Assembly: GCA_964401935.1 (NCBI GenBank)
Contig: CAYOAL010000008.1
Coordinates: 77,990-141,989 of the forward strand
DNA: 64,000 nt
Origin: JAPYTK01 sp964401935
GTDB lineage: Bacteria; Myxococcota_A; Polyangia; Polyangiales; Polyangiaceae
Direction: 5' to 3'
Under the pieces are notes generated by a model. It did not search any database. It was not told where the DNA came from and was given only the letters and a program-made list of their open reading frames with translations. The position numbers and the translations under genes were made by a program. Positions within the stretch are counted from its first letter, which is position 1, and each line of letters starts with the position of its first letter. Below, one piece after another: positions 35,999-46,911 of this stretch.

Positions 35999-38017
35999 TC
36001 AGTCGTAGGGGTCGTCGCCTTTGGGGGCCGGCGCGGGGGGCGGCGGCGGCGGCGGCGGGGGCGGCGGGGGCGGCGGCGGCTTGAGCGCGGACGGGAGCTC
36101 CGGTGGCCAGGGCAGCGCGCTCGGGAGCGCGGTGGGCCACGTCTTGGGCAGGGCGCTCGGCAGCGTCGGCAGCGACGAAGGCAACATGGGCGGGGGCTCG
36201 GGTTGACCTCGCGACGGCGCCGGCGCTGGTCCGTCCGGCGCCGCGCTCGAGGCGCTCGGGGCGGGCTCCGCCGACGGCCCCACGCTCGGCTCGGACGGCG
36301 GCGCGGACGGCGGCGCGGTCGCAGCCGGCGTCGCCGGGACGCTCGCGCTCGGCGCTCCGTCGAGCCTCACCGGCGGGGGCAGCGACGACTCGTCGCCGCG
36401 GTCGCGGAGCACCCAGAGCGTCACCACACCCACGACCAGCAGCAGCAGCACCCACAAGAGCCCGCGCCCCCCACCCTCCTCGGGCTCGAGGTGGCTCAAC
36501 GAGCGCGGCGGCGGCTCCTCGTCGGGAGCGCGCGTCCCGCCCGCGGTCGCGCTGGCGGCCGCCGCCTTCACCCGGGTGGGCAGCGCCTCGTCGTCGGCGA
36601 GCACGGTCTTGCCCGCGCGCGCCCCGCCGTCGCCTCCTCTCCGGCGCGTCGGTCCGTCGAGATCCACGAACTCGTCGTCGTGCCTCCCGGCGGTCGCCGC
36701 CGCGCCGGCGGCCGCCACACGCTTCGCGGTGGGCTCCTCGTCGTCGACGAGCGTCTTGCTCACGGTCGACCTCTGGGGCTCGACGGCGGCCGGGTTCGCG
36801 TCCTCCTCCTCCACCGGGGGGATGCGCACGGTCAGGCCGTCCTCGTCGAGCACCGTGTCGCCGTCGACGGAGGGAGGGGCGGCGGTCTCCACCGCGTCCT
36901 CGGGATCGTCGCCCTCGCGATCGTCGCCCTCGCGATCGTCGCCCTCGGGATCGTCGCCCTCGCGATCGTCGCCCTCGCGATCGTCGCCCTTGCGATCGTC
37001 GCCCTTGCGATCGTCGCCCCTCCGCTCGTCGTCGGCGGCCGCGTCGCCGGGATCCGCCCCGAGCGGGGTGAGCGCCCGGGGGTCGTCGCCGGCCTCGTGG
37101 CGCTTGCCCGCGTAGGGCGGCGCCTCGCCCGCAAGCACCGCCCTCACGTCTCGCTGCATCGTCTCCGCGTCCGGGTAGCGCCGCCCCACCACATGGGCGA
37201 GTGCCCGATCGATCACGCGCTGCACCGCCACCGGCAGCGCGGGCGCGACCTCTCCGAGCGCGCGCGCCGGTCCCTTCAGAATCCGCCGCGCGAGCTCGTC
37301 CTCGCCGTCCACCTCGTGCACCTTCTCCCCGGTGAGGAGCCGAAACAACGTGGCCCCTACCGCGTAGAGATCGGCGCGGGCGTCGATGGCTTCGCCTCGC
37401 AGCTGCTCTGGCGGCATGTACGCCACGGTCCCGAGCGCGGTACCCACGTCGGTCACGAGGGTGCCCGGCGGCTTCTGCACGCTCGCCACCCCGAAATCGA
37501 GCACCTTCAGCCGACCGTCCGGCTCGATGAACAGGTTCGACGGCTTGATGTCGCGATGCACCACGCCCTCGGCGTGTGCCGCCGCGAGCACGTCGAGCAG
37601 GTCGTCGGCGATGCGCAGCGCCTCCTCCCAGGGGAGCGGCCGTCGCCCCGACTTCTTGAGCTTCTGCGCGAGGCTCTGGCCCTCGAGCAGCTCCATCACC
37701 AGAAACGGCTCGCCCGCCTCCGTCCGCTCGATGTCGCGGATCTCCACCACGCCCGGGTGCGAGAAGCGGTTCACCGCGTGGGCCTCCCGCTCGAAGCGCG
37801 CCACGAGCTCGCGGCTCTTGCTGACCTCCGGGTGGAGGATCTTGATCGCCTCCTTGCGGCCTATCTCGTGGCGGGCCGCATAGACGGCGGCCATGCCTCC
37901 GGCCCCGATCAGGCGCTCGAGCGTCCACTTGCCGGCGAGCACTTGCCCCACCCGGCCCTCGAGCTCGCGCAAATCAAAGGGCTCTGGGCTCGCACCGCTC
38001 CCGTTCGCTTCGGCCAT
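35999..38017 (-). CDS. Ser/Thr protein kinase with repeat linker and membrane helix
   Basis: The 672-residue product has an N-terminal Hanks kinase (about residues 30-300) with Gly-rich IGAGGMAAVY, Lys 59 (EAIKIL), HRDIKPSN (Asp 156), DFG (Asp 174) and MPPEQL, so it should be active. A long acidic linker contains a GDD-Arg/Pro-Glu/Lys repeat block and Thr-rich stretches. A membrane helix (LLWVLLLLVVGVVTLWVL) leads to a Pro/Ser/Ala-rich external part that ends in a run of about 14 Pro and KGDDPYD. No folded external sensor domain is visible. The ATG at 38017 lies within the last 44 nt of the radical SAM gene, so the genes overlap and may be coupled. Confidence 0.88.
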   Translation of the reverse strand: MAEANGSGASPEPFDLRELEGRVGQVLAGKWTLERLIGAGGMAAVYAARHEIGRKEAIKILHPEVSKSRELVARFEREAHAVNRFSHPGVVEIRDIERTEAGEPFLVMELLEGQSLAQKLKKSGRRPLPWEEALRIADDLLDVLAAAHAEGVVHRDIKPSNLFIEPDGRLKVLDFGVASVQKPPGTLVTDVGTALGTVAYMPPEQLRGEAIDARADLYAVGATLFRLLTGEKVHEVDGEDELARRILKGPARALGEVAPALPVAVQRVIDRALAHVVGRRYPDAETMQRDVRAVLAGEAPPYAGKRHEAGDDPRALTPLGADPGDAAADDERRGDDRKGDDRKGDDREGDDREGDDPEGDDREGDDREGDDPEDAVETAAPPSVDGDTVLDEDGLTVRIPPVEEEDANPAAVEPQRSTVSKTLVDDEEPTAKRVAAAGAAATAGRHDDEFVDLDGPTRRRGGDGGARAGKTVLADDEALPTRVKAAAASATAGGTRAPDEEPPPRSLSHLEPEEGGGRGLLWVLLLLVVGVVTLWVLRDRGDESSLPPPVRLDGAPSASVPATPAATAPPSAPPSEPSVGPSAEPAPSASSAAPDGPAPAPSRGQPEPPPMLPSSLPTLPSALPKTWPTALPSALPWPPELPSALKPPPPPPPPPPPPPPPAPAPKGDDPYD
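36904..37023 (-). repeat. 15-nt tandem repeat, eight copies, in the kinase linker
   Basis: The unit GATCGTCGCCCTCGC (plus strand) is repeated eight times in register with the codons, encoding GDDRE, GDDRK or GDDPE units. Being a multiple of 3, copy-number changes keep the reading frame. It is likely variable between strains. Confidence 0.85.
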
Positions 38018-40769
38018 GCCTGTGAACCGAACCAAACGCGCCCTGGTCGTCGGCGTCAAGCAACGCGACGCGCACCGCCCGATGCGGCGGGTTCGGCTCT
38101 CCGAGCAGCAGCTCCGCGAGCTCCGCGACCCGCACCGAGCCCGCACCGGTGAGCGCCACCCCCGCCGCGACGAACACGAGATCCCCCAAGAGCCCTGCCC
38201 GCGACGCGAGCGCTCGCCCCTGCTCCGCGTCCATCACCGCGAGCGATCGCAAGAACGGGCGCACGTTCAGCTTGCGATGGATGCCCTTCTTGTTGCGCAG
38301 CATGACCACCTCGGTGGCAGCCAACAGCTCCGCGCAGCGCGCCTCGAGCGCCTCGACCCCGAACGGCAACGCCGCCCGGGCGAAGCCGATCGCGTAGCGC
38401 GCGGCCACCACGATCTTGCTGATGGGAGGGTCGTCGTCGCCGAGGCGCCGCGCCGCGACGAACCGGAGCCCGGCCGGCGTGCTCCGATCGAGATCCTCGA
38501 GGAGCCGCGCCAGAGCTGCCTCGTCGAAGGCGTCGGCGAGCCGCACGTCCACGTACTCGTCGAGGCTCACCGCGCCGAGCGACAGCGCGGGGGAGAACGC
38601 CATGATCGGCTTCGGCTTGAAGCCGCCCGACAACACCTGGCAGACGTCGAGCCGCCGGAACGCCCGCGGCAGCTCCCGCACCAGATCCAGGTGGCCGAGG
38701 AGCGCCACCGCCCCCAGCTTCTCGAACCGCAGGCGATAGCGGTGTCCGGCCTTTGGGTCTCCCGCGCGCGGCGCCGGCGCGAGCACGGTCGGGCCGAGCT
38801 CCACGGATGGCGCCGGCCGCTCGAGCGCGCCGAGTCGACGCAGCGACACCAGCCGCTCCGAGCGCATCGACGACATGTCGCAAGCGACGCCGCAGTCGTA
38901 ACAGACGAGCTTGCGCCGATCCGTCTCGGCGTCCTCGAGGTTGGTGTGGTGGATGAACGCCCCCGCCACCTTGCCGCACGGAGGGCTGAGCCGATCCTGG
39001 AGCGCGCGCCGGTACTCGCGCAGCAGAAACCCCTCCTCGAGGCCGACGTCGATGTGGCTCCATGGCAGGCGCGCGCTGACGGGCAGCGTGCCGAGGTAGC
39101 GCCCCTTGTCGATCGCGAAGTGCTCGAACGCCTCCTCCCAGCAGTCGAGGCGGAGCTGATCGTCCCACGAGTCGAAGCGCGCCCCCGCCCGCCAGGCCCG
39201 CTCGATGACGTCGGCGAGGCGGCGGTCGCCTCGGGCGATGACCCCCTCGAGCTCGCTCCCGCTCGCGTCGTGGGCCCGCAGCGTGACCATGCGGTGCTGC
39301 CGCACCGCGTGCCGCAGGAGCTGGTGTTTGTGCCGGATCACGTCGAGCGGATCCATCGCTGCCCACTGGAAGGGGGTGTGCGGCTTGGGCACGTGGGTCG
39401 ACACGCTCGCCGTCACGTCCACCCGCCGCCGCGCCACCTTGCGCCCCACGGTCGCGGTGCGCGCCGCGGTGTCCACGATGCCGAGCACGTCTTCCTCCTC
39501 TTCGGTGGGCAGCCCGATCATGAAGTAGAGCTTCATGCGCCCCCAGCCCCGCGAGAACACGCGCTCCGCCGTCTCGAGCAGCTGCTCGTCGGTGACGTTC
39601 TTGTTCACCACGTCGCGCATGCGCTGGGTGCCCGCCTCCGGCGCGAAGGTGAGGCCACCGGCGCGCAGCCGCTTGAGCTGATCGAGCAGCTCGGGCTCGA
39701 GCCCATAAGCGCGGAGCGACGACACCGACAGCGACACCCCCTGCGAGAGGAGCCGCGGCGCGAGGTCTTTGATGAGCGGGTTGATGTAGCTCACGTCGGC
39801 GGTAGAGAGCGCGGTGAGCGACACCTCGTCGTTGCCCGAGCTCTTCACCGACGCCAGCACCGCGTCGCGCACCGCGATGGGATCGCGCTCCTGCACGGGG
39901 CGATAGATCATGCCCGCCTGACAGAAGCGGCAGCCCTCCGTACAGCCGCGGGTGATCTCGATCGAGGTCCGATCGAAGATGGCCTCCGGGCCGCCGGTGG
40001 GCCCGTCCGCGGGGAACGGGTAGTCGTTGATGTTCACCATCGTGCGCTCGATCGGGAACGGCAGCGCCGGATCGGTGGGCGCGACCACCACCAAGAGCCC
40101 GGTGTCGGGCTCGCGCTCGGTCGCGTAGAGCGACGGCACGTAGACGCCGCCGAGCGCGGCGAGGGCGCGCAGACGCTCACGCCGCGTGCGCCCCTCCTTC
40201 CGCAGGCGGGTCCACGTGAGCGCGAGCTCGGTGAGCTTCGCCTCGCCGTCGCCGATCACGATGGCGTCGAAGAAGGGCGCCATCGGCTCCGGATGGGTGG
40301 CGTTCGGCCCCCCTGCCACCACCAGGGGCGCGTCCTCGCCGCGGGCGTCCGCGCGCAGCGGGATCCCCCCGAGGTCGAGCATGGTGAGCACGTTCGTGAA
40401 GGTGAGCTCGAACTGGAGGGAGAAGCCCACCACGTCGAAGTCGCGGAGCGGGCGGGAGCTCTCCAGCGAGATCAGCGGCAGGCTCCGGCGCCGCAGCTCG
40501 GCTTCCAAATCCACCCACGGGCAGTAGGCGCGCTCGGCCAAGGTGCGCGGATCGTCGTTGAGCACCCCGTAGAGGATCTTGTACCCGAGGTGGCTCATTC
40601 CGATGTCGTACACATCCGGAAATGCGAGACAAACCGTCGCTTCTACGGTAGCCCAGTCCTTGTGGACGGCCCCCACCTCCCCCCCCGCGTAGCGGGCCGG
40701 CTTCTCGACCCGATCGAGAAATTCGGCGTAAGGATGGGCCGCATGCGGCGTTGGCTGAGTGGTGGCCAT
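37974..40769 (-). CDS. radical SAM protein (TIGR03960 type) fused to DUF2344 domain
   Basis: The 931-residue product has an N-terminal B12-like domain (about residues 1-230: CLAFPDVYDIGMSHLGY, VVAGGPNATHPEPM). A radical SAM core follows, with CTEGCRFC as the CxxxCxxC cluster site in EITRGCTEGCRFCQAG. The C-terminal part (about 680-900) contains YRLRFEKLGAVALLGHLDLV and PKPIMAFSPALSLGAVS, typical of the DUF2344 module that often accompanies or is fused to TIGR03960 proteins. A Cys-containing LVCYDCGVACD links the two. The exact reaction is not established. ATG 40769 is the start, and it diverges from the membrane protein gene at 40856. Confidence 0.88.
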   Translation of the reverse strand: MATTQPTPHAAHPYAEFLDRVEKPARYAGGEVGAVHKDWATVEATVCLAFPDVYDIGMSHLGYKILYGVLNDDPRTLAERAYCPWVDLEAELRRRSLPLISLESSRPLRDFDVVGFSLQFELTFTNVLTMLDLGGIPLRADARGEDAPLVVAGGPNATHPEPMAPFFDAIVIGDGEAKLTELALTWTRLRKEGRTRRERLRALAALGGVYVPSLYATEREPDTGLLVVVAPTDPALPFPIERTMVNINDYPFPADGPTGGPEAIFDRTSIEITRGCTEGCRFCQAGMIYRPVQERDPIAVRDAVLASVKSSGNDEVSLTALSTADVSYINPLIKDLAPRLLSQGVSLSVSSLRAYGLEPELLDQLKRLRAGGLTFAPEAGTQRMRDVVNKNVTDEQLLETAERVFSRGWGRMKLYFMIGLPTEEEEDVLGIVDTAARTATVGRKVARRRVDVTASVSTHVPKPHTPFQWAAMDPLDVIRHKHQLLRHAVRQHRMVTLRAHDASGSELEGVIARGDRRLADVIERAWRAGARFDSWDDQLRLDCWEEAFEHFAIDKGRYLGTLPVSARLPWSHIDVGLEEGFLLREYRRALQDRLSPPCGKVAGAFIHHTNLEDAETDRRKLVCYDCGVACDMSSMRSERLVSLRRLGALERPAPSVELGPTVLAPAPRAGDPKAGHRYRLRFEKLGAVALLGHLDLVRELPRAFRRLDVCQVLSGGFKPKPIMAFSPALSLGAVSLDEYVDVRLADAFDEAALARLLEDLDRSTPAGLRFVAARRLGDDDPPISKIVVAARYAIGFARAALPFGVEALEARCAELLAATEVVMLRNKKGIHRKLNVRPFLRSLAVMDAEQGRALASRAGLLGDLVFVAAGVALTGAGSVRVAELAELLLGEPNPPHRAVRVALLDADDQGAFGSVHRHGRSERERCEPRAL

Positions 40770-40855
40770 TTGCGGACGATTTACCTCAACACCTCACGTT
40801 ACGGTAGGTGTTCCTTCGAAGACCCTCTGAGGCGCTCGCGCGTAAGGAGCAGCTG
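40770..40855. promoter_or_regulatory. divergent intergenic region (radical SAM / membrane protein)
   Basis: This 86-nt gap lies between divergent starts and must hold both promoters. It is AT-richer than its surroundings (40770-40825). AAGGAG at about 40846-40851 is the ribosome-binding site for ATG 40856. Confidence 0.4.
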
Positions 40856-41683
40856 ATGCGAGGGACGCACCGTCGACGACTCCCGGGGGGCTGGCTCCTG
40901 CTCACCCTCACCCTCCTCACCACCGTGGCCACCCCGGCCGCCGCCGGCGACGAGGAAGACATCGGCGCGGGGGTGGCCGTCGCGAGCTTCGCGATGGTCG
41001 ATCTGAGCTTCTCGATCCGCGCCGCGGTGTTGGCCGCGAACGACGGCGACGCGGTGTTCGGCTACTCGCTCGCGCAGAGCCTCGTGGCGACGCCCCAGGC
41101 GCTCGCCTTCAACGGCGCGATCGTGGGCCTCATGCACACGCGCGACGGCGCGGAGGCGTTCGCCGCGCTCCACGTCCCCGCGACCATGACCACCGCCCTC
41201 GCCGTCCATGGGCTGTGGTCGCTCGCCACCCCCGACGAGGACGCCGCCCTCATGTTCCTCGCCTCCACGACCATCGGGGTGAACACGATGTGGACGAGCT
41301 TCCTCCTCGGCACCGCCACCACCAGCGTCGACAACTTCGGCGACGAGGCCGCCCTCGCCGGCATCTACGAGGTGATCACCACCGTCCCCGGGGTAGCCAT
41401 CGGCCTGCACCAGGCCCTCGAGACCGATCGCTTTCAGGTGGGGTGGATCGGCATCACTGGCTGGTCGGGCCTGTTGGCGCTGCACGGGGTGCTCTTCTCC
41501 ACCGGCGTCCTCAACCCCGATCGAAGCGACGACTGGGCGGGGCACGCGGGCGCGGCGCGGGCCGAGAGCGCCGTGTTGAGGGGCCTCCGCGAGCACCACA
41601 TCGGCCTGGCCCCGGCGAGCCTCGGGGCCCCCATCGAGGGCGCACCCCACACGCCCGGCCTCGTCCTCTCCGGCGTGCTCTGA
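40856..41683 (+). CDS. exported or membrane protein of unknown function
   Basis: The 275-residue product begins with a basic N-terminus and a hydrophobic signal (about residues 13-32, ending near AAA-GDE). About six further hydrophobic segments with many Ala, Thr and Gly suggest a membrane protein. No motif was recognised. AAGGAG a few nt before ATG 40856 supports this start. It lies 50 nt upstream of uvrB on the same strand, possibly co-transcribed. Confidence 0.6.
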   Translation: MRGTHRRRLPGGWLLLTLTLLTTVATPAAAGDEEDIGAGVAVASFAMVDLSFSIRAAVLAANDGDAVFGYSLAQSLVATPQALAFNGAIVGLMHTRDGAEAFAALHVPATMTTALAVHGLWSLATPDEDAALMFLASTTIGVNTMWTSFLLGTATTSVDNFGDEAALAGIYEVITTVPGVAIGLHQALETDRFQVGWIGITGWSGLLALHGVLFSTGVLNPDRSDDWAGHAGAARAESAVLRGLREHHIGLAPASLGAPIEGAPHTPGLVLSGVL

Positions 41684-41733
41684 GCGCGCGCCCCACCGGG
41701 GCGGCAGGCTTTCTGTTAGGCTTCTTCGCTCGC

Positions 41734-43818
<2,085 letters not shown>

Positions 43819-43824
43819 CACGGA

Positions 43825-45102
43825 ATGCGAACCCCCCCGCCGCTCATTTCCTCCTCCATGATGCCCTCGTCGCTCGGCCGCGCCCTCCTCTTGGGCCTCG
43901 TGCCCCTCTTGGCCGCCTGTGACCCGTCGTCGACGGCGAGCCACGGCTCGGCCTCCGCGCCCACGGTCGCCTCGGCGCCCACCGTCCCCCCGTCCACCGC
44001 CGCAGCGAGCGCCCTCCCGGCCCGCACCGCGGCGAGCGTCGTCCCGGCCCGCGACGCGGCTCCTCGCTCCGAGCACGCGCTCTCCGACGCCGAGCTCGTG
44101 AAGCTCGTGGGCACGCTCTCCGAGCCGGACGGCGACTTCTTCAGCGACAACTTCATCTCCAACGAGACCTCCTATCTGGACGTCGCTCCGCTGCTCGCCA
44201 AGGGGCCGGCGGGCGGCGTCTACCTCGGGGTCGGGCCGGAGCAGAACTTCACCTACATCGGGCTGACGCGACCGGACGTGGCCTTCATCGTCGACATCCG
44301 CCGCGACAACCTCGTCTTGCACCTGCTCTACAAGGCGGCCTTCGAGCGCGCGAGCTCACGCGCCCACTTCCTCGCCCTCCTCACCGGGCGCGCGTACCCC
44401 AGCCCCGACGAGCGCGACGAGCTCTCGCTCGAGGCGGTGCTCGCGCGCGTGGACGGGCTCACGCCCTCCCCCGAGACCTTCCGCTCCACCCACGCCGAGC
44501 TCGTGGGGCACCTCGAGCAGAAGACCGGCCTCACCCTCAGCGCCAAGGATCGGAGCTCGCTCGAGCGCACCCACCGCGCGTTCTTCAAGGATGGCCTCGA
44601 CCTTCGCTTCTCGCTGAAGGAGCAGTCGTTCCGGAAGTACCCCACCCTCCGCGAGCTCCTCGGAGAGCAGGATCCAGAGGGCAAGCAGACCGGCTTCCTC
44701 GCCGACGCGGCGCGCTTCTCTTTTGTGCAGACGATGCAGCGCGACAACCGCATCATCCCGGTGGTGGGCGACTTCGCCGGCGACGGGGCGCTCCCCGCCA
44801 TCGCCGCCCACATGAAGTCTCGGGGCCTGACGCTGTCGACCTTCTACGTGTCCAACGTGGAGCAGTACCTCCTCGTCGATGGCAAATGGTGGAAGTGGCA
44901 ACGCAACATCGCTGCGCTCCCCAGCGACGCCAGCAGCCTGTTCATCCGCTGCTACCTCGATCAGGGCACCCCCCACCCGCGGCAGCGAAGCGGCCACCGC
45001 ACCGCGACCACCCTCCACCGCGTGAGCGACTTCAACGCGCGCGAGACGCCCTACCCCTCGATGCTCGCTCTCGCCACCGATGGCATCGTCACGAGCCGCT
45101 GA
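43825..45102 (+). CDS. LIC_10091-like lipoprotein
   Basis: The 425-residue product has a lipoprotein signal ending in LLAAC (Cys 32 from the first ATG) and a Ser/Thr/Ala-rich spacer. The body contains SDNFISNETSYLDVAPLL, GGVYLGVGPEQNFTYIGL and FIVDIRRDNLVLHLLYKA, a pattern I associate with the LIC_10091 family, which resembles methyltransferase folds but has no proven activity. An alternative ATG at 43858 lies closer to the hydrophobic segment. It starts 6 nt after uvrB, and any functional link to repair is unlikely. Confidence 0.6.
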   Translation: MRTPPPLISSSMMPSSLGRALLLGLVPLLAACDPSSTASHGSASAPTVASAPTVPPSTAAASALPARTAASVVPARDAAPRSEHALSDAELVKLVGTLSEPDGDFFSDNFISNETSYLDVAPLLAKGPAGGVYLGVGPEQNFTYIGLTRPDVAFIVDIRRDNLVLHLLYKAAFERASSRAHFLALLTGRAYPSPDERDELSLEAVLARVDGLTPSPETFRSTHAELVGHLEQKTGLTLSAKDRSSLERTHRAFFKDGLDLRFSLKEQSFRKYPTLRELLGEQDPEGKQTGFLADAARFSFVQTMQRDNRIIPVVGDFAGDGALPAIAAHMKSRGLTLSTFYVSNVEQYLLVDGKWWKWQRNIAALPSDASSLFIRCYLDQGTPHPRQRSGHRTATTLHRVSDFNARETPYPSMLALATDGIVTSR

Positions 45103-45120
45103 GCCTGCCTCGCGCGGGCC

Positions 45121-45639
45121 TCACAGCGAGAAGCCGAACGACAGCCCCAACAAGAGCGCGTGAGTCGTGTCGCCGGTCTGGCCATCGACGAACAGATCGT
45201 AGAGGAGCTCGCCGCCCACCGTCGCCGCGCGCGAGAGCCGGTGCTCGAGCGAAGGGCCGGTCTGGAACGCGGCGCCGTGTCGGCCGTCTTCCGCCCCCGC
45301 CGCGCCGAGCTCGAGATAGCCCCAACCCACGCGGGTGATGAGCGCCGGCTCCACCGACAGCGCCGCCCCGAAGCGCATGCCGGCGAGGGCCCGTCCGTAG
45401 GGTCCGGAGAAGGCGCCGGCGTAGTAGCCGAACGCGCCCGACAGGTGAGGCTCGATGATGAGCGGCTCGTTCTCGGTGTTGTAGCCGAGCGAGAGCGCGA
45501 TGGCCCCTCCCCCCGCCACCTCGCCGCCGGCGATGACCAAGAGCCCGCTCCCGGTGGGACGGAGCACCGGCTCGGCCTGCGCAGCGCACGGCCAGAGGAG
45601 CCCGGCGACGGCGGCCAGAGCGACGAACAGGCGCGTCAT
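45121..45639 (-). CDS. small outer-membrane beta-barrel-like protein
   Basis: The 172-residue product has a clear signal peptide ending AQA-EP. The mature part is rich in alternating small and aromatic residues (SLGYNTENEPLIIEPHLSGA, GYYAGAFSGPYGRALAGMRF, LLYDLFVDGQ) and ends in GLSFGFSL, as beta-barrel proteins do, although the last residue is Leu and not Phe. A role as a small porin or adhesin is possible. It converges with the LIC_10091-like gene. Function unknown. Confidence 0.6.
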   Translation of the reverse strand: MTRLFVALAAVAGLLWPCAAQAEPVLRPTGSGLLVIAGGEVAGGGAIALSLGYNTENEPLIIEPHLSGAFGYYAGAFSGPYGRALAGMRFGAALSVEPALITRVGWGYLELGAAGAEDGRHGAAFQTGPSLEHRLSRAATVGGELLYDLFVDGQTGDTTHALLLGLSFGFSL

Positions 45640-45750
45640 GGCAAGCGTGTACCACGCGCCTCCGGTCGCGGCACGAGCAGCGCGCGAGGCGAGCCCGCGA
45701 CCGGCGGTGGCGCCTGCCGCCGGGCGACGACCATGATACGACTCGCTCGC

Positions 45751-46080
45751 ATGCGCACGTTCTACGTCTCCATGGTGTACGACCTGAGCTCGGACACGCC
45801 CGCCGACGCCGCGCAGCTCTTACGCGCGGAGCTCGTGGGCCGACGCTGGCACGACCGCGTCCGCAACCGCCGCATGCCCCGGAGCGCGGTGTGGATCGAT
45901 CGCAAGGTGGGTGACGAGCTGACGACCGACGACGTGCATCGCCTCGCCGCCGAAGAGCTCCGCGACGCAGCCCGCGCGGTCGCCGCGACCGGGCGCCCCA
46001 TCCAGGTGCTGCGAGCGTTCATCCAGGTCGCGGGCGGCGGCACCTACGGCCTCGCGCCGGAGGGCTTCTTCGGCGCGTGA
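45751..46080 (+). CDS. hypothetical protein
   Basis: The 109-residue product is soluble, with mixed helix and strand (FYVSMVYDLSSDTPADAAQL, DDVHRLAAEELRDAARAVAA) and no motif recognised. ATG 45751 is chosen; an in-frame ATG at 45733 would add 6 residues. It lies 22 nt upstream of the methyltransferase gene, so the two are probably co-transcribed. Confidence 0.6.
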   Translation: MRTFYVSMVYDLSSDTPADAAQLLRAELVGRRWHDRVRNRRMPRSAVWIDRKVGDELTTDDVHRLAAEELRDAARAVAATGRPIQVLRAFIQVAGGGTYGLAPEGFFGA

Positions 46081-46102
46081 GCCAATCGTCGCGGAGAAAC
46101 CG

Positions 46103-46813
46103 ATGAAGGCACGACCCCTCCCTGGCGACGACGAGGTGCTCCCCACCGCCGACGCTTACGACGCCTGGTCCGAGATCTACGAGTCGGACGGCAACCCGCT
46201 CACCCTCCTCGAGGAGCCGCTGGTGGAGGCCCTGCTCGGCCCCGCGCGAGGCCTGCGGGTGGCCGACGTCGGCTGCGGCACCGGTCGATACGCGATCCCC
46301 CTCGCCGCCCAAGGCGCCGAGGTCACCGCGCTCGACTTCTCGAGCGGCATGCTCGAACGCGCCGCGCAGAAGCCGGGCGCGGAGCGCGTTCACTTCGTCG
46401 CCCACGACCTCGGCCGGCTCCCATGGCCGCTGCCCTCGGCGAGCTTCGATCGCGCCCTCTCGTGCCTCGTGCTCGAGCACATCGAAGACCTCGACGCGTT
46501 CTTCGGGGAGCTCAGGCGCATCACCCACCCTCGCGGCACCGCCGTCGTCACCGCCATGCACCCGGCGATGATGTTGATCGGCAAGCAGGCGTCGTTTCGC
46601 GACCCCGTCACCGGCGACAAGAAGTTCCCCAAGAGCCACCCTCACCAGGTGTCGGACATCGTGATGGCTGCGGTGCGTAGCGGCTGGCACCTCGAGCACC
46701 TCGGGGAGCACGCGATCGACGAAGACTTCGCGGCGCGGGTCCCTCGCGCCGCGAAGTATCGGGGCTGGCTGATGCTGCTCACCATGCGCCTGTCCGCGCG
46801 CGCCCCTGGCTGA
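46103..46813 (+). CDS. class I SAM-dependent methyltransferase
   Basis: The 236-residue product has the SAM-binding motif I VADVGCGTGRYAIPLA (about residues 51-66), motif II EVTALDFSSGML, and a motif IV-like LSCLVLEHIEDLDAFFGELR. It fits Methyltransf_11/25-type enzymes. The substrate is unknown. The N-terminal YDAWSEIYESDGNPL is typical for small-molecule methyltransferases in this group. It follows the 109-residue gene by 22 nt. Confidence 0.85.
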   Translation: MKARPLPGDDEVLPTADAYDAWSEIYESDGNPLTLLEEPLVEALLGPARGLRVADVGCGTGRYAIPLAAQGAEVTALDFSSGMLERAAQKPGAERVHFVAHDLGRLPWPLPSASFDRALSCLVLEHIEDLDAFFGELRRITHPRGTAVVTAMHPAMMLIGKQASFRDPVTGDKKFPKSHPHQVSDIVMAAVRSGWHLEHLGEHAIDEDFAARVPRAAKYRGWLMLLTMRLSARAPG

Positions 46814-46911
46814 CGCCGGGTGGTCGCCCCTTGCGCGCCCTCCGCCCGCCGCGCCCCGAAGACGGATTCGCATTTACGACGCGTGAGGGACGCGTCATCG
46901 TCGACACCTTC

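Noticed and set aside
36904..37023. CRISPR array or satellite
   Set aside because: It is an in-frame 15-nt coding repeat in a kinase linker with no unique spacers.
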